Assembly: GCA_021199335.1 (NCBI GenBank)
Contig: JAJQIG010000046.1
Coordinates: forward strand, 1 to 64,000
Direction of reading: 5' to 3'
Source: Oscillospiraceae bacterium
Lineage (GTDB): Bacteria; Bacillota; Clostridia; Oscillospirales; Ruminococcaceae
DNA length: 64,000 nucleotides
Below, piece after piece: positions 26,669-34,671 of this stretch. Position 1 is the stretch's first letter, and the number at the start of each line of letters is the position of its first letter. Both the position numbers and the translations under genes were made by a program. The notes beneath the pieces are model-generated. The model made no database searches and had not been told where the DNA came from. It was given only the letters and a program-made list of their open reading frames with translations.

Positions 26669-27385
26669 ATGAAGAAGCTTTCGATCGAAACACAGCTTAA
26701 AGCAAACGCATACCCCGGCAGAGGTATTATCATCGGTAAATCCGCCGATGGGAAATGCGCCGTAACCGCTTATTTTATTATGGGAAGAAGCGAGAACAGC
26801 CGAAACAGAGTTTTTGTACCAACGGAGGACGGAATAAGGACTGAAGCTTTTGACCCATCCAAAATGGTTGATCCGCACCTTATAATCTATTCACCCGTCC
26901 GTGTTTTAAATAATCAGACCATAGTTACAAACGGCGACCAGACCGATACCGTTTATGAACTTATGGAAAAGGGACAAACCTTTGAACAGGCTCTCCGTAC
27001 AAGAGAGTATGAGGATGACGCTCCCAATTTTACACCGAGAATTTCGGGAATCATCTGCAACGAGTGCGGCGATTATTCCATGTCTATACTCAAAAGCGCA
27101 GACGGAAACCCCGATTCCTGTCGGCGTTATACATTCACATACAGCAACCCCATAGCAGGCGAGGGGCACTTTATTCATACCTATATGGGCGATGGCAGCC
27201 CCCTCCCATCATTTGAGGGCGAACCTGAGCTTGTTGATATGACAAGCCTTGATATTGACGGATTTACCGATATGGTGTGGAACTCGCTTAATGAGGATAA
27301 CAAGGTTTCGCTTTTTGTGCGTTATATCAACCTTGAAACAGGAAGTTCGGATACAAGAATAGTAAATAAAAATACAAAGCAGTAA
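26669..27385 (+). CDS. purO: IMP cyclohydrolase, PurO type
   Basis: 238 residues. The sequence (NAYPGRGIIIGKSADGKCAVTAYFIMGRSENSRNR near the start, SLFVRYINLETG near the end) matches the PurO family known from archaea and some Clostridia, which closes FAICAR to IMP. It is unrelated to the PurH cyclohydrolase domain. It is followed 15 bases later by a free-standing AICAR formyltransferase, so the two together replace bifunctional PurH. Identification is from remembered family features. Confidence 0.88.
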   Translation: MKKLSIETQLKANAYPGRGIIIGKSADGKCAVTAYFIMGRSENSRNRVFVPTEDGIRTEAFDPSKMVDPHLIIYSPVRVLNNQTIVTNGDQTDTVYELMEKGQTFEQALRTREYEDDAPNFTPRISGIICNECGDYSMSILKSADGNPDSCRRYTFTYSNPIAGEGHFIHTYMGDGSPLPSFEGEPELVDMTSLDIDGFTDMVWNSLNEDNKVSLFVRYINLETGSSDTRIVNKNTKQ

Positions 27386-27400
27386 CGGAGGAATAAAACG

Positions 27401-28579
27401 ATGAATGAAATGCAGTTAAAATATGGCTGTAACCCCAATCAGAAGCCATCCAGAGTTTATATGGAGGATGGTTCGGAGCTTCCCATCGAGGTTTTGAACG
27501 GCAAGCCGGGTTACATTAATCTTCTTGATGCTTTTAACGGCTGGCAGCTTGTTAAGGAGCTTAAAAAGGCGACAGGTTTTTGTGCGGCTACCTCATTTAA
27601 GCATGTTTCACCCGCAGGTGCGGCTGTCGGACTTCCGCTTTCCGATACGCTTAAGAAAATCTATTGGGTTGATGACTTGGAGCTTTCTCCACTTGCTTGC
27701 GCCTATGCAAGAGCGAGGGGAGCGGATAGAATGTCCTCCTATGGTGATTTTATTGCGCTTTCCGATGTTTGTGACGTCCCTACAGCAAAGATGATTCAGC
27801 GTGAGGTTTCGGACGGAGTAATTGCTCCGGGATATACCGATGAAGCGCTTGAAATTCTTAAATCAAAGAGAAAGGGCACATATAACATTATCAAAATTGA
27901 CGAGGCTTATCAGCCGGCGCCCATTGAAACAAAGCAGGTTTACGGCGTTTCGTTTGAACAGGGTAGGAACGAACTCCCTATTGATAATGCGCTTCTTGAA
28001 AATGTGGTTACGAATAATAAGGATATCCCCGAAGAAAAGAAGCGTGATCTCCTTATTTCCCTTATCGTGCTTAAATATACCCAGTCAAACAGCGTTTGTT
28101 ACGTTAAGGACGGACAGGCTGTTGGCATCGGAGCAGGTCAGCAGTCAAGAATTCACTGCACTCGTCTTGCGGGTAACAAGGCCGACAATTGGTGGCTCAG
28201 GCAGTCCCCACAGGTTCTCGGTCTTGAGTTTATGGATGATATACGCCGTGCCGACAGGGATAACGCCATTGACGTATATATGTCCCCCGATGAGTATATG
28301 GATGTTCTCCAAGATGGCGAATGGCAGAAAATCTTCAAAACAAAGCCCGCCATTTTCACCGCCGAGGAAAAGAAAGCATGGCTTGCAAAGAATACGGGGG
28401 TTTGCCTCGGTTCGGATGCGTTTTTCCCATTCGGCGATAATATCGAGCGCGCGCATAAGAGCGGCGTGCAGTACATCGCCCAGCCCGGCGGCTCTATACG
28501 TGATGATAACGTAATAGATACCTGCAATAAATATAACATAGCTATGGCGTTTACGGGCATAAGACTTTTCCACCATTAA
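27401..28579 (+). CDS. AICAR formyltransferase, stand-alone
   Basis: 392 residues covering only the transformylase part of PurH. Motifs are YGCNPNQKPSRVY at the N-terminus, the catalytic SFKHVSPAGAA (K67, H68), KYTQSNSVCYVKDGQAVGIGAGQQSRI, SDAFFPFGDNIERAHKSGV and the C-terminal AMAFTGIRLFHH. There is no cyclohydrolase domain. It transfers formyl from 10-formyl-THF to AICAR; the product is closed by the adjacent PurO-type enzyme. The ribosome site is GGAGG. Confidence 0.94.
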   Translation: MNEMQLKYGCNPNQKPSRVYMEDGSELPIEVLNGKPGYINLLDAFNGWQLVKELKKATGFCAATSFKHVSPAGAAVGLPLSDTLKKIYWVDDLELSPLACAYARARGADRMSSYGDFIALSDVCDVPTAKMIQREVSDGVIAPGYTDEALEILKSKRKGTYNIIKIDEAYQPAPIETKQVYGVSFEQGRNELPIDNALLENVVTNNKDIPEEKKRDLLISLIVLKYTQSNSVCYVKDGQAVGIGAGQQSRIHCTRLAGNKADNWWLRQSPQVLGLEFMDDIRRADRDNAIDVYMSPDEYMDVLQDGEWQKIFKTKPAIFTAEEKKAWLAKNTGVCLGSDAFFPFGDNIERAHKSGVQYIAQPGGSIRDDNVIDTCNKYNIAMAFTGIRLFHH

Positions 28580-28812
28580 TCGGACATTATGAGAAAATGC
28601 AATGAGGGCACCTAAGTTCGCAGGAAAATATATTAACCTATCACAGAGCGTATGATAACGAATGGGAGTTTGTTTCCTCCGACACCATAATTGTATATGC
28701 ACTGTGCGCCGTATCTGCAATATAGGAAGCAGTAAGCGCATGGACGGCTGCATACATTTCTCCCAAGGAAGAAAAATCGTAATTGCCGAAATTTGAGGAG
28801 TGATTGATAAAA
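28580..28812 (+). other. non-coding gap in the purine operon, possible gene remnant
   Basis: 233 bases with no intact gene. Short plus-strand readings with ordinary coding character occur in successive frames (KFAGKYINLSQSV, then YDNEWEFVSSDTIIVYALCA, then WTAAYISPKEEKS). This could be a small gene broken by frameshifts. No promoter or terminator is evident. Confidence 0.3.
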
Positions 28813-30099
28813 ATGAAAATACTTGTAGTAGGCGGCGGCGGCCGTGAACACGCTATTATAATGAAGCTTGCCGAAAGCAAGCGTGTCGATAAAATATACT
28901 GTACCCCCGGCAACGGCGGAATTTCACGCTATGCCGAGTGCTTCAATATTAAAGCAACAGATATTGAGGGCGTTACAGCTCTTGCAAAGAAGCTGTCTGT
29001 CGATATGGTCGTGGTTGCCCCCGATGATCCGCTTGTCCTTGGAATGGTTGATGCCCTTAATAAAGAGGGATTTATGACATTCGGCCCAAACAAGGCGGCG
29101 GCAATTATCGAGGGAAGCAAGGTTTTTTCCAAGAACCTTATGAAGAAGTATAATATCCCAACGGCAGGATATGAAACGTTCAGCGACAGCAATTCCGCAA
29201 TCGCTTACCTCAAGGAGCAGGATAGCTATCCCGCAGTAATTAAGGCGGATGGTCTTGCCCTCGGAAAGGGAGTTATTATCGCAGCAAATGAGGAGGAAGC
29301 TGTTGCGGCGGTAAAATCTATGATTGATGATAAGCAGTTTGGCGAGAGCAGCTCAACGGTTGTCATCGAAGAATTCCTTACAGGCCCCGAGATTTCGGTT
29401 CTTTCCTTTACGGACGGAAATGTCGTTGTCCCCATGATTTCTTCAATGGATCATAAGAGAGCGCTTGACGGCGATAAGGGACTTAATACAGGCGGAATGG
29501 GAACGGTTGCGCCTAATCCGTTTTACACCGAGGAGATTGCGAAGGAATGCATGGAAAAAATCTTTATCCCAACTATGAACGCCATGAATGCCGAGGGAAG
29601 AAGATTCAAAGGCTGCCTTTATTTCGGACTTATGGCAACGCCAAAGGGAGTTAAGGTTATCGAATACAACTGCCGCTTTGGCGACCCCGAAACACAGGTC
29701 GTTCTTCCTCTGCTTGATACGGATCTTTACGATATTTTTGAAGCCGTTTATAACGAAAAGCTGGCGGATATCGATATAAAGTGGAAGGATGAGTGCTGCT
29801 CCTGCGTTATAATGGCAAGCGGCGGCTATCCGCAGAGCTACCCCAAGGGAATAGAGATGTTCGGAATGGACGATAAAGGTCAGGTTAACGGCGTTTTCGT
29901 CTATCACGCAGGAACAAAGTACGAAAACGGTAAATTTTATACCAACGGAGGACGTGTTATCGGCGTAACCGCAACAGGGGAAACCTTAAAGGCTGCCCTT
30001 GATAAATCCTATGGCGCGGTAGAAAAAATAAGCTTCCAAAATGCGCATTACAGAAAAGATATAGGCGCAAGAGCATTGTCGGCTGCAGCGAAAAATTGA
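28813..30099 (+). CDS. purD: phosphoribosylamine-glycine ligase
   Basis: 428 residues from ATG 28813, since PurD proteins begin MKILVVGGGGREHAI. A TTG at 28804 is nearer the GAGGAG site and would add three residues. ATP-grasp blocks are IKADGLALGKGV, EEFLTGPEISVLSFTDG, NTGGMGTVAPNPFYT and YNCRFGDPETQVVLPLL. It joins glycine to phosphoribosylamine. It is the last gene of the operon, followed by a terminator. Confidence 0.96.
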   Translation: MKILVVGGGGREHAIIMKLAESKRVDKIYCTPGNGGISRYAECFNIKATDIEGVTALAKKLSVDMVVVAPDDPLVLGMVDALNKEGFMTFGPNKAAAIIEGSKVFSKNLMKKYNIPTAGYETFSDSNSAIAYLKEQDSYPAVIKADGLALGKGVIIAANEEEAVAAVKSMIDDKQFGESSSTVVIEEFLTGPEISVLSFTDGNVVVPMISSMDHKRALDGDKGLNTGGMGTVAPNPFYTEEIAKECMEKIFIPTMNAMNAEGRRFKGCLYFGLMATPKGVKVIEYNCRFGDPETQVVLPLLDTDLYDIFEAVYNEKLADIDIKWKDECCSCVIMASGGYPQSYPKGIEMFGMDDKGQVNGVFVYHAGTKYENGKFYTNGGRVIGVTATGETLKAALDKSYGAVEKISFQNAHYRKDIGARALSAAAKN

Positions 30100-30137
30100 A
30101 TACAGCCTGCTTCAAGGGCAATTTGAAAATAAAAATG

Positions 30138-30179
30138 TCGGCATTGACTGAACAAAAAAGCAGTCAATGCCGATTTTTT
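30138..30179 (+). terminator. bidirectional terminator between purD and spoIIID
   Basis: A 13-bp perfect stem TCGGCATTGACTG / CAGTCAATGCCGA, with T-rich tracts on both sides (TTTTTTC on plus, ATTTTTATTTTC on minus), serves the convergent genes. Confidence 0.93.
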
Positions 30180-30463
30180 CATTTTTGCTCCTTTTTGTGA
30201 GCTGACTGTTCCTCATATTTGTGCTTTGTTGCCATTCCTCCACGAATATGACGTTCCTGCTTGTTAATTTCAAGCACCTCTTTAACTGCGGGATAAAGCT
30301 GCGGAGCAACTATCGGCAACTTTTCGGTAATATCTTTATGTACAGTAGATTTGGAAATCCCGAATTGTTTGGCGGCGGCGCGAACTGTTGACTTGTGTTC
30401 GATGATATACTGCGCAAGGATAACAGCTCTGTCCTCAATATCCTGTTCCGTCCTGAACTTCAT
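30179..30463 (-). CDS. spoIIID: sporulation transcription factor SpoIIID
   Basis: 94 residues from the start at 30463 (MKFRTEQDIEDRAVIL), preceded by GGAG at a normal distance. The ORF track adds 6 residues upstream. The helix-turn-helix TVRAAAKQFGISKSTVHKDITEKLP and the tail RHIRGGMATKHKYEEQ match Bacillus SpoIIID closely. It is a mother-cell regulator that works with sigma-E. Its presence marks a spore-forming lineage. The upstream region has a CATACATT box like a sigma-E -10 but no convincing -35. Confidence 0.95.
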   Translation of the reverse strand: MKFRTEQDIEDRAVILAQYIIEHKSTVRAAAKQFGISKSTVHKDITEKLPIVAPQLYPAVKEVLEINKQERHIRGGMATKHKYEEQSAHKKEQK

Positions 30464-30590
30464 AGGCTCACTCCAATACAAATAGTGTATATAACTATTT
30501 ATATGCGAGATTGCCGATGGAAATTCTACATAATGTATGTGAGCCCAAATAGCGAAACTTCTGCAGTTTGCCTATTATATGTTATATCCA

Positions 30591-31361
30591 TCAGTGATAT
30601 GAAGCGGTTTTCTCAAATTCCATAGCTCCACCGAAAATGTCAAGAGCGCTTCCGACGGTGAAGTTAAGGTTTCCCCTGCCAAGCCGTTTTAGAGTATCGA
30701 GGTCGGCAAATGAGCCAATGCCCCCCGCATAGGTAACGGTGATTTTATTCCATTTTCCGAGCATTTCCGCAAGATTTTCCTCAATTCCCTTTGCTTTTCC
30801 CTCAACATCGACTGCGTGAATAAGGAACTCATCGCAGTACGAAGAAAACATATCAAGAGTTTCCTCGCATAGCCTTGCCTCGGTAAATTTCTGCCAACGA
30901 TCCGTTACAACATAGTATTCTCCGTTTCGCTTGCGGCAGGAAAGGTCAATCACAAGACGGTTTTTGCCGACTTTTTTTGAAATGTTGGCAAGATTGTCAT
31001 AGTTAATTTCCCCGTTTTTAAATACATATGATGTTACTATGACGTGAGATGCGCCCGCATTAAGGTAATCGGCGGCGTTTTCGGCTGTTATCCCTCCGCC
31101 GACTTGAAGCCCGCCATCATAAGCCGAAAGAGCCGAGAATGCTTGACTGCGGTCGGCGTTATAAAACTCTGTTCCGACTGCGTTGAGGATTATGATGTGG
31201 CCGCCCTTTAAGCCCCTGCTTTTATAAAGCCTTGCATAAAATCCCGCATCATATTCCGAAACAAAATTTTCCTCTGCCGAATTATTTTTATCGGCAAGAC
31301 TTCCGCCAACAATTTGTTTTACCTTTCCGTTGTGAATATCTATGCATGGTCTGAAATCCAT
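30591..31361 (-). CDS. hisA: HisA, eukaryote-like type (ProFAR isomerase)
   Basis: 256 residues from the start at 31361. The catalytic aspartates are D8 (CIDIHNGKVKQIVGG) and D139 (VIDLSCRKRNGEYYVV). The FRPCIDIHNGKVKQIVGGSL start, GLKGGHIIILN and LQVGGGITAENAADYLNAGASHVIVTSYVF resemble the eukaryotic (yeast His6-type) form more than usual bacterial HisA. It isomerises the fourth intermediate of histidine synthesis. It is alone, away from any his operon. Confidence 0.9.
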   Translation of the reverse strand: MDFRPCIDIHNGKVKQIVGGSLADKNNSAEENFVSEYDAGFYARLYKSRGLKGGHIIILNAVGTEFYNADRSQAFSALSAYDGGLQVGGGITAENAADYLNAGASHVIVTSYVFKNGEINYDNLANISKKVGKNRLVIDLSCRKRNGEYYVVTDRWQKFTEARLCEETLDMFSSYCDEFLIHAVDVEGKAKGIEENLAEMLGKWNKITVTYAGGIGSFADLDTLKRLGRGNLNFTVGSALDIFGGAMEFEKTASYH

Positions 31362-31437
31362 TTTCTGAGCATCCTTTCCTGTTACAAATTGATTCCGCAT
31401 AAGCTCTGTGGGGTATTGCCTAAAAAGTATCTCCTTT

Positions 31438-31466
31438 ATTATACACTTTTATCATAAATTTTGCAA
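31438..31466 (-). promoter_or_regulatory. hisA promoter
   Basis: Minus strand TTGCAA (31466-31461), 17 bases, TATAAT (31443-31438). It is divergent from the dynamin operon promoter. Confidence 0.8.
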
Positions 31467-31481
31467 ATATTATTGTAACGA

Positions 31482-31511
31482 TTGACTTTTTATATAGTAT
31501 TGTGCTATAAT
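31482..31511 (+). promoter_or_regulatory. promoter of the dynamin-like operon
   Basis: TTGACT (31482-31487), 18 bases, TATAAT (31506-31511), with an AT-rich leader of about 80 bases before the GGGAGG site. Confidence 0.8.
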
Positions 31512-31598
31512 TTAATGTATGTATTGGATATTTTTACGGATTTTAATTTCTTGTTTTTTATTTTGAATATATTTTTAAAATTTTGAGGGAGGAATACC

Positions 31599-33650
31599 AT
31601 GGAAGAACAGGTACTTAACTACGGCAGCTATGCCGCATTTAAGCGAACAGTCAGCGAGCTTACCGACTGCCTTTATCAGCTTAAAGAGTACAGCGAGGAG
31701 CTTGAACTTACCAATACCGCATTGTCAATAGGTGATACCATTGAAAAAATTGCCAAGGAGCATTTCGAGGTTGCTATTGTCGGAGAATTTAAGCGAGGAA
31801 AAAGTACGCTTATTAATGCGCTCCTCGGGGAGGAGGTTCTCCCTGCCGATGTCCTTCCCGCAACCGCTACTCTTAATAGGGTTACATACAGCGATACGCC
31901 ATATGTCGAGGTTGAATATAAGGACGGTTCTTCGGAAAATGTCGATATAGATAAGCTCGCCGATTATGTTACAAAGCTTTCATATGAATCGGAAAAGCGT
32001 GCGGAAAGCGTAAAGCAGGCTACGGTACATTATGCAACGGATTTCTGCAAAAATAATGTCGATATTATCGATACCCCGGGCCTTAACGATGATGAACAGA
32101 TGACCAACGTCACACTCTCCATTCTTCCTAAAATTGACGCTGCTGTTTTTGTTATAAGCGCTAACTCCCCCTTTTCACAGTTTGAGAAGGAATTCCTTGA
32201 GAAAAAAATGCTGACAAGTGATATGGGGCGGATTATTTTTGCGGTAAACTGCTTCGGCACATTCTCAAAGGAGGATGAGGACAGAATAGTTGAAACCGTT
32301 GAAAAGCGTATCGTAAGCTATGTTATGGATAAGGCAAAAACGGTTATGGGCGAGAATTCCAAGGAATTTGCCGTTTATAAGCGTAAAATCGGTACGCCCA
32401 AGGTTATCGGCGTTTATGCTAAAAAGGCTCTTATGGCTAAGGAGAGCCACGATGAGCAGATGCTTGCCGAGAGTAACTTCCCAACCTTTGAGAATGCCCT
32501 TGAAAGTATGCTTACAAAGGATAGGGGTTCAATCACTCTTCAAATTCTGGCAAATAAAATAATAAGCTCCGGTTCGGAAATCATTAATTCAATTGTAATC
32601 CGTGAAAATTCCCTTATGATGGAAACGGATGAGTTTATGGATAAATACAATGCCGCTATTGAGGAAATCGATGCTATCCGTACAAAAAAGCGTGCCGAGT
32701 TCGTTCGCATAAATGAAGCCGCAAATAAAGTTTTTGAGAATTTGCAGCCTATCCTTGACGGATATTGGACGCAGATTGAAGAAACCGCTATGCAGGTTAT
32801 TGACGATTACCCTATGTCCGCCGACGACCTTAAGCGGGATAAAATTAAGATTGTCTATTCAAAGCTTACCGAGAAGATTAAGGAAAATATCGAAAATAAG
32901 GCTCAGATTATATGCGAACAGATACAAAACGAAATCAATGTTGCCCTCAGCGATGAGGCGGAGCGCTTGCAGTCGTTCGAGGATGAGTTCTTCGCATCCG
33001 TTGCAAGAATTCAGGAGATGTTTTCCGTTTCCCAGCGCCATGCGAGAAACGGCGGCGTTGTCGATTCCATCATCGGGGTTGCAATAGGCAGCATCGGAAC
33101 GGGCGGGTTGTTCGTTGGCTTCAGGGAAGCCGGAATAAAGGGCGCTCTCCTCGGCGGAACAGCAGGCTTCGCAGGCTTTTGCGCAACATTCTACGCCGCG
33201 TTTTATCTTGCCGGATTCCTCGGAATTGCGGCAGCGGGTCCCGTTACGCTATGCATAATGGCGGTCGCAGGACTTGCGGGAACATTTAACGGAAAACTCT
33301 TTGTCGATAAGCTCCTTGTTCAGGAACGTATAGATAAATATAAGAACAGCTTCAAAAACTCCGTCCAAAAGCAGTTTCATGAAATGAAAATTTCCAGCGA
33401 CTTTTCCGAAACCGTGCGCCAGCAGGTGTTCGCATCATTTGAGGGACTTAAAAGAAAAATCGAGGATGAAACGGAAATTATCCTTAAGGATACACAGAAA
33501 ACTCTCGATAATCTTAATGAGCTTAAAACCGAACGCAAAACAATGTCCGATAATGAAAAGATTAAGCTCCAGAATATTGCGGAGTATACGGGTGCGCTTC
33601 TTGCCGAAACCTATAATCTGCATAAGGCGCTTACGGACGATTCGGAATAA
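31599..33650 (+). CDS. dynamin-like GTPase 1 with membrane hairpin
   Basis: 683 residues. The GTPase domain has G1 GEFKRGKST (62-70), a switch region LPATATLNRV and G3 DTPGLND (158-164). The G4 position reads VNCFG (216-220) in place of N/TKxD, so nucleotide specificity may be weak. A helical middle follows. About 490-565 is a Gly/Ala-rich hydrophobic stretch (VAIGSIGTGG...IAAAGPVTLCIMAVAG) that could insert as a membrane hairpin or paddle. The C-terminus is coiled-coil. This is bacterial dynamin-like protein architecture, whose members bind and remodel membranes. First gene of a three-gene operon. Its cellular role is unknown. Confidence 0.85.
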   Translation: MEEQVLNYGSYAAFKRTVSELTDCLYQLKEYSEELELTNTALSIGDTIEKIAKEHFEVAIVGEFKRGKSTLINALLGEEVLPADVLPATATLNRVTYSDTPYVEVEYKDGSSENVDIDKLADYVTKLSYESEKRAESVKQATVHYATDFCKNNVDIIDTPGLNDDEQMTNVTLSILPKIDAAVFVISANSPFSQFEKEFLEKKMLTSDMGRIIFAVNCFGTFSKEDEDRIVETVEKRIVSYVMDKAKTVMGENSKEFAVYKRKIGTPKVIGVYAKKALMAKESHDEQMLAESNFPTFENALESMLTKDRGSITLQILANKIISSGSEIINSIVIRENSLMMETDEFMDKYNAAIEEIDAIRTKKRAEFVRINEAANKVFENLQPILDGYWTQIEETAMQVIDDYPMSADDLKRDKIKIVYSKLTEKIKENIENKAQIICEQIQNEINVALSDEAERLQSFEDEFFASVARIQEMFSVSQRHARNGGVVDSIIGVAIGSIGTGGLFVGFREAGIKGALLGGTAGFAGFCATFYAAFYLAGFLGIAAAGPVTLCIMAVAGLAGTFNGKLFVDKLLVQERIDKYKNSFKNSVQKQFHEMKISSDFSETVRQQVFASFEGLKRKIEDETEIILKDTQKTLDNLNELKTERKTMSDNEKIKLQNIAEYTGALLAETYNLHKALTDDSE

Positions 33651-33677
33651 TTGCTTAATAAGAGGGAGGTTTTAGTA

Positions 33678-34670
33678 ATGGACAATGTTCTCGATTCTCT
33701 TGCAGGGCAGAACCCACTGCTTGAAATAGATACAAGCTTCAGCAATTATCTTGCTGTGAGAACAAGAACTTCCAAGGATCATATGGTCGGCGGAAGGATG
33801 GACTATGCATTTGATGCGGATTTCTCGATTCGCCAAAAATTTATTACATATTCAGGTTGGAACAGGATATATAAAAATCTTGTTTCCTCGGAAATTCCCA
33901 ATAAGTTTAAAAGGGTTTTCCAAACCGCCAGTAAGGCATCTCAGGAGGTTTATCCCGAGGCCCTCGCTATAGTCAAAACCTGTGCGGAAAGACTTATGAT
34001 TGATCCGCCCGATGTCTATGTAAGAAGTGCGCCGAATAAGCTGGAGATATATGCTATTTCCGCCGAAAATACAGCTCCCGTTATCGTCCTGACATCAGGG
34101 CTTTGCGATGCCTGCACAAAGGAGGAGCTGCAGTTCCTTATCGGCTGTGAGTGCGGCCATATTCAGAATAACCACTGCATTTACTATATGGCTGCCCCGA
34201 GCTTTGGAATTACTATGGACAGCGATGTTGTTAACCCTATTATGGATGGAGGAAAACAGCTTTCCTCAACCATGATGGATTGGCTTGCGCTCTCCAATGT
34301 TACCGCTGACAGGGCGGGGATAATCTGCCTTGATAAACCAAAGGACTACGCCGCCGTTTTTGCGGGCATAAGAAACAAAGGAATAAACGATATTTACAGC
34401 AGAACAGGCTGCGTATATGACAATGAACGCATTATGAAAATGTATGAAACAATCCATGTCACCCCCGCAAGGAGTATTTTCCTTGACAGCACATGGAACA
34501 GCCTTGAACGCCGTGCCTTTGCGGGAATGGAATTTCTTAACTGTGAAGTACTTTATAACTGGCGTAACGATATAGAAAAGGTTGACATCCACACTGTAAA
34601 TAAGCAGGCTCTTGAGGTAAGATGTGAAATTATCCTCGGTTCCGATTCTTCGGGAAAGGCAGGTGTTTGA
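33678..34670 (+). CDS. M48-like metallopeptidase homologue with altered zinc motif
   Basis: 330 residues from ATG 33678, after GGGAGG; the ORF track's TTG start is upstream of that site. The central part resembles M48 peptidases: APVIVLTSGLCDACTKEELQFLIG, then a site reading CECGHIQNNH, where the family has HExxH, then TADRAG in the place of the ExxxD ligand motif. The first His is Cys157; Glu158 and His161 remain. The third ligand Glu is replaced by Asn207. It may be a pseudo-protease or bind metal differently. No signal peptide or clear membrane helix. Between two dynamin-like genes. Confidence 0.72.
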   Translation: MDNVLDSLAGQNPLLEIDTSFSNYLAVRTRTSKDHMVGGRMDYAFDADFSIRQKFITYSGWNRIYKNLVSSEIPNKFKRVFQTASKASQEVYPEALAIVKTCAERLMIDPPDVYVRSAPNKLEIYAISAENTAPVIVLTSGLCDACTKEELQFLIGCECGHIQNNHCIYYMAAPSFGITMDSDVVNPIMDGGKQLSSTMMDWLALSNVTADRAGIICLDKPKDYAAVFAGIRNKGINDIYSRTGCVYDNERIMKMYETIHVTPARSIFLDSTWNSLERRAFAGMEFLNCEVLYNWRNDIEKVDIHTVNKQALEVRCEIILGSDSSGKAGV

Positions 34671-34671
34671 T

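Noticed and set aside
30532-30539. Sigma-E promoter of spoIIID (CATACATT box)
   Set aside because: The -10-like box matches but no convincing -35 at the right distance was found.
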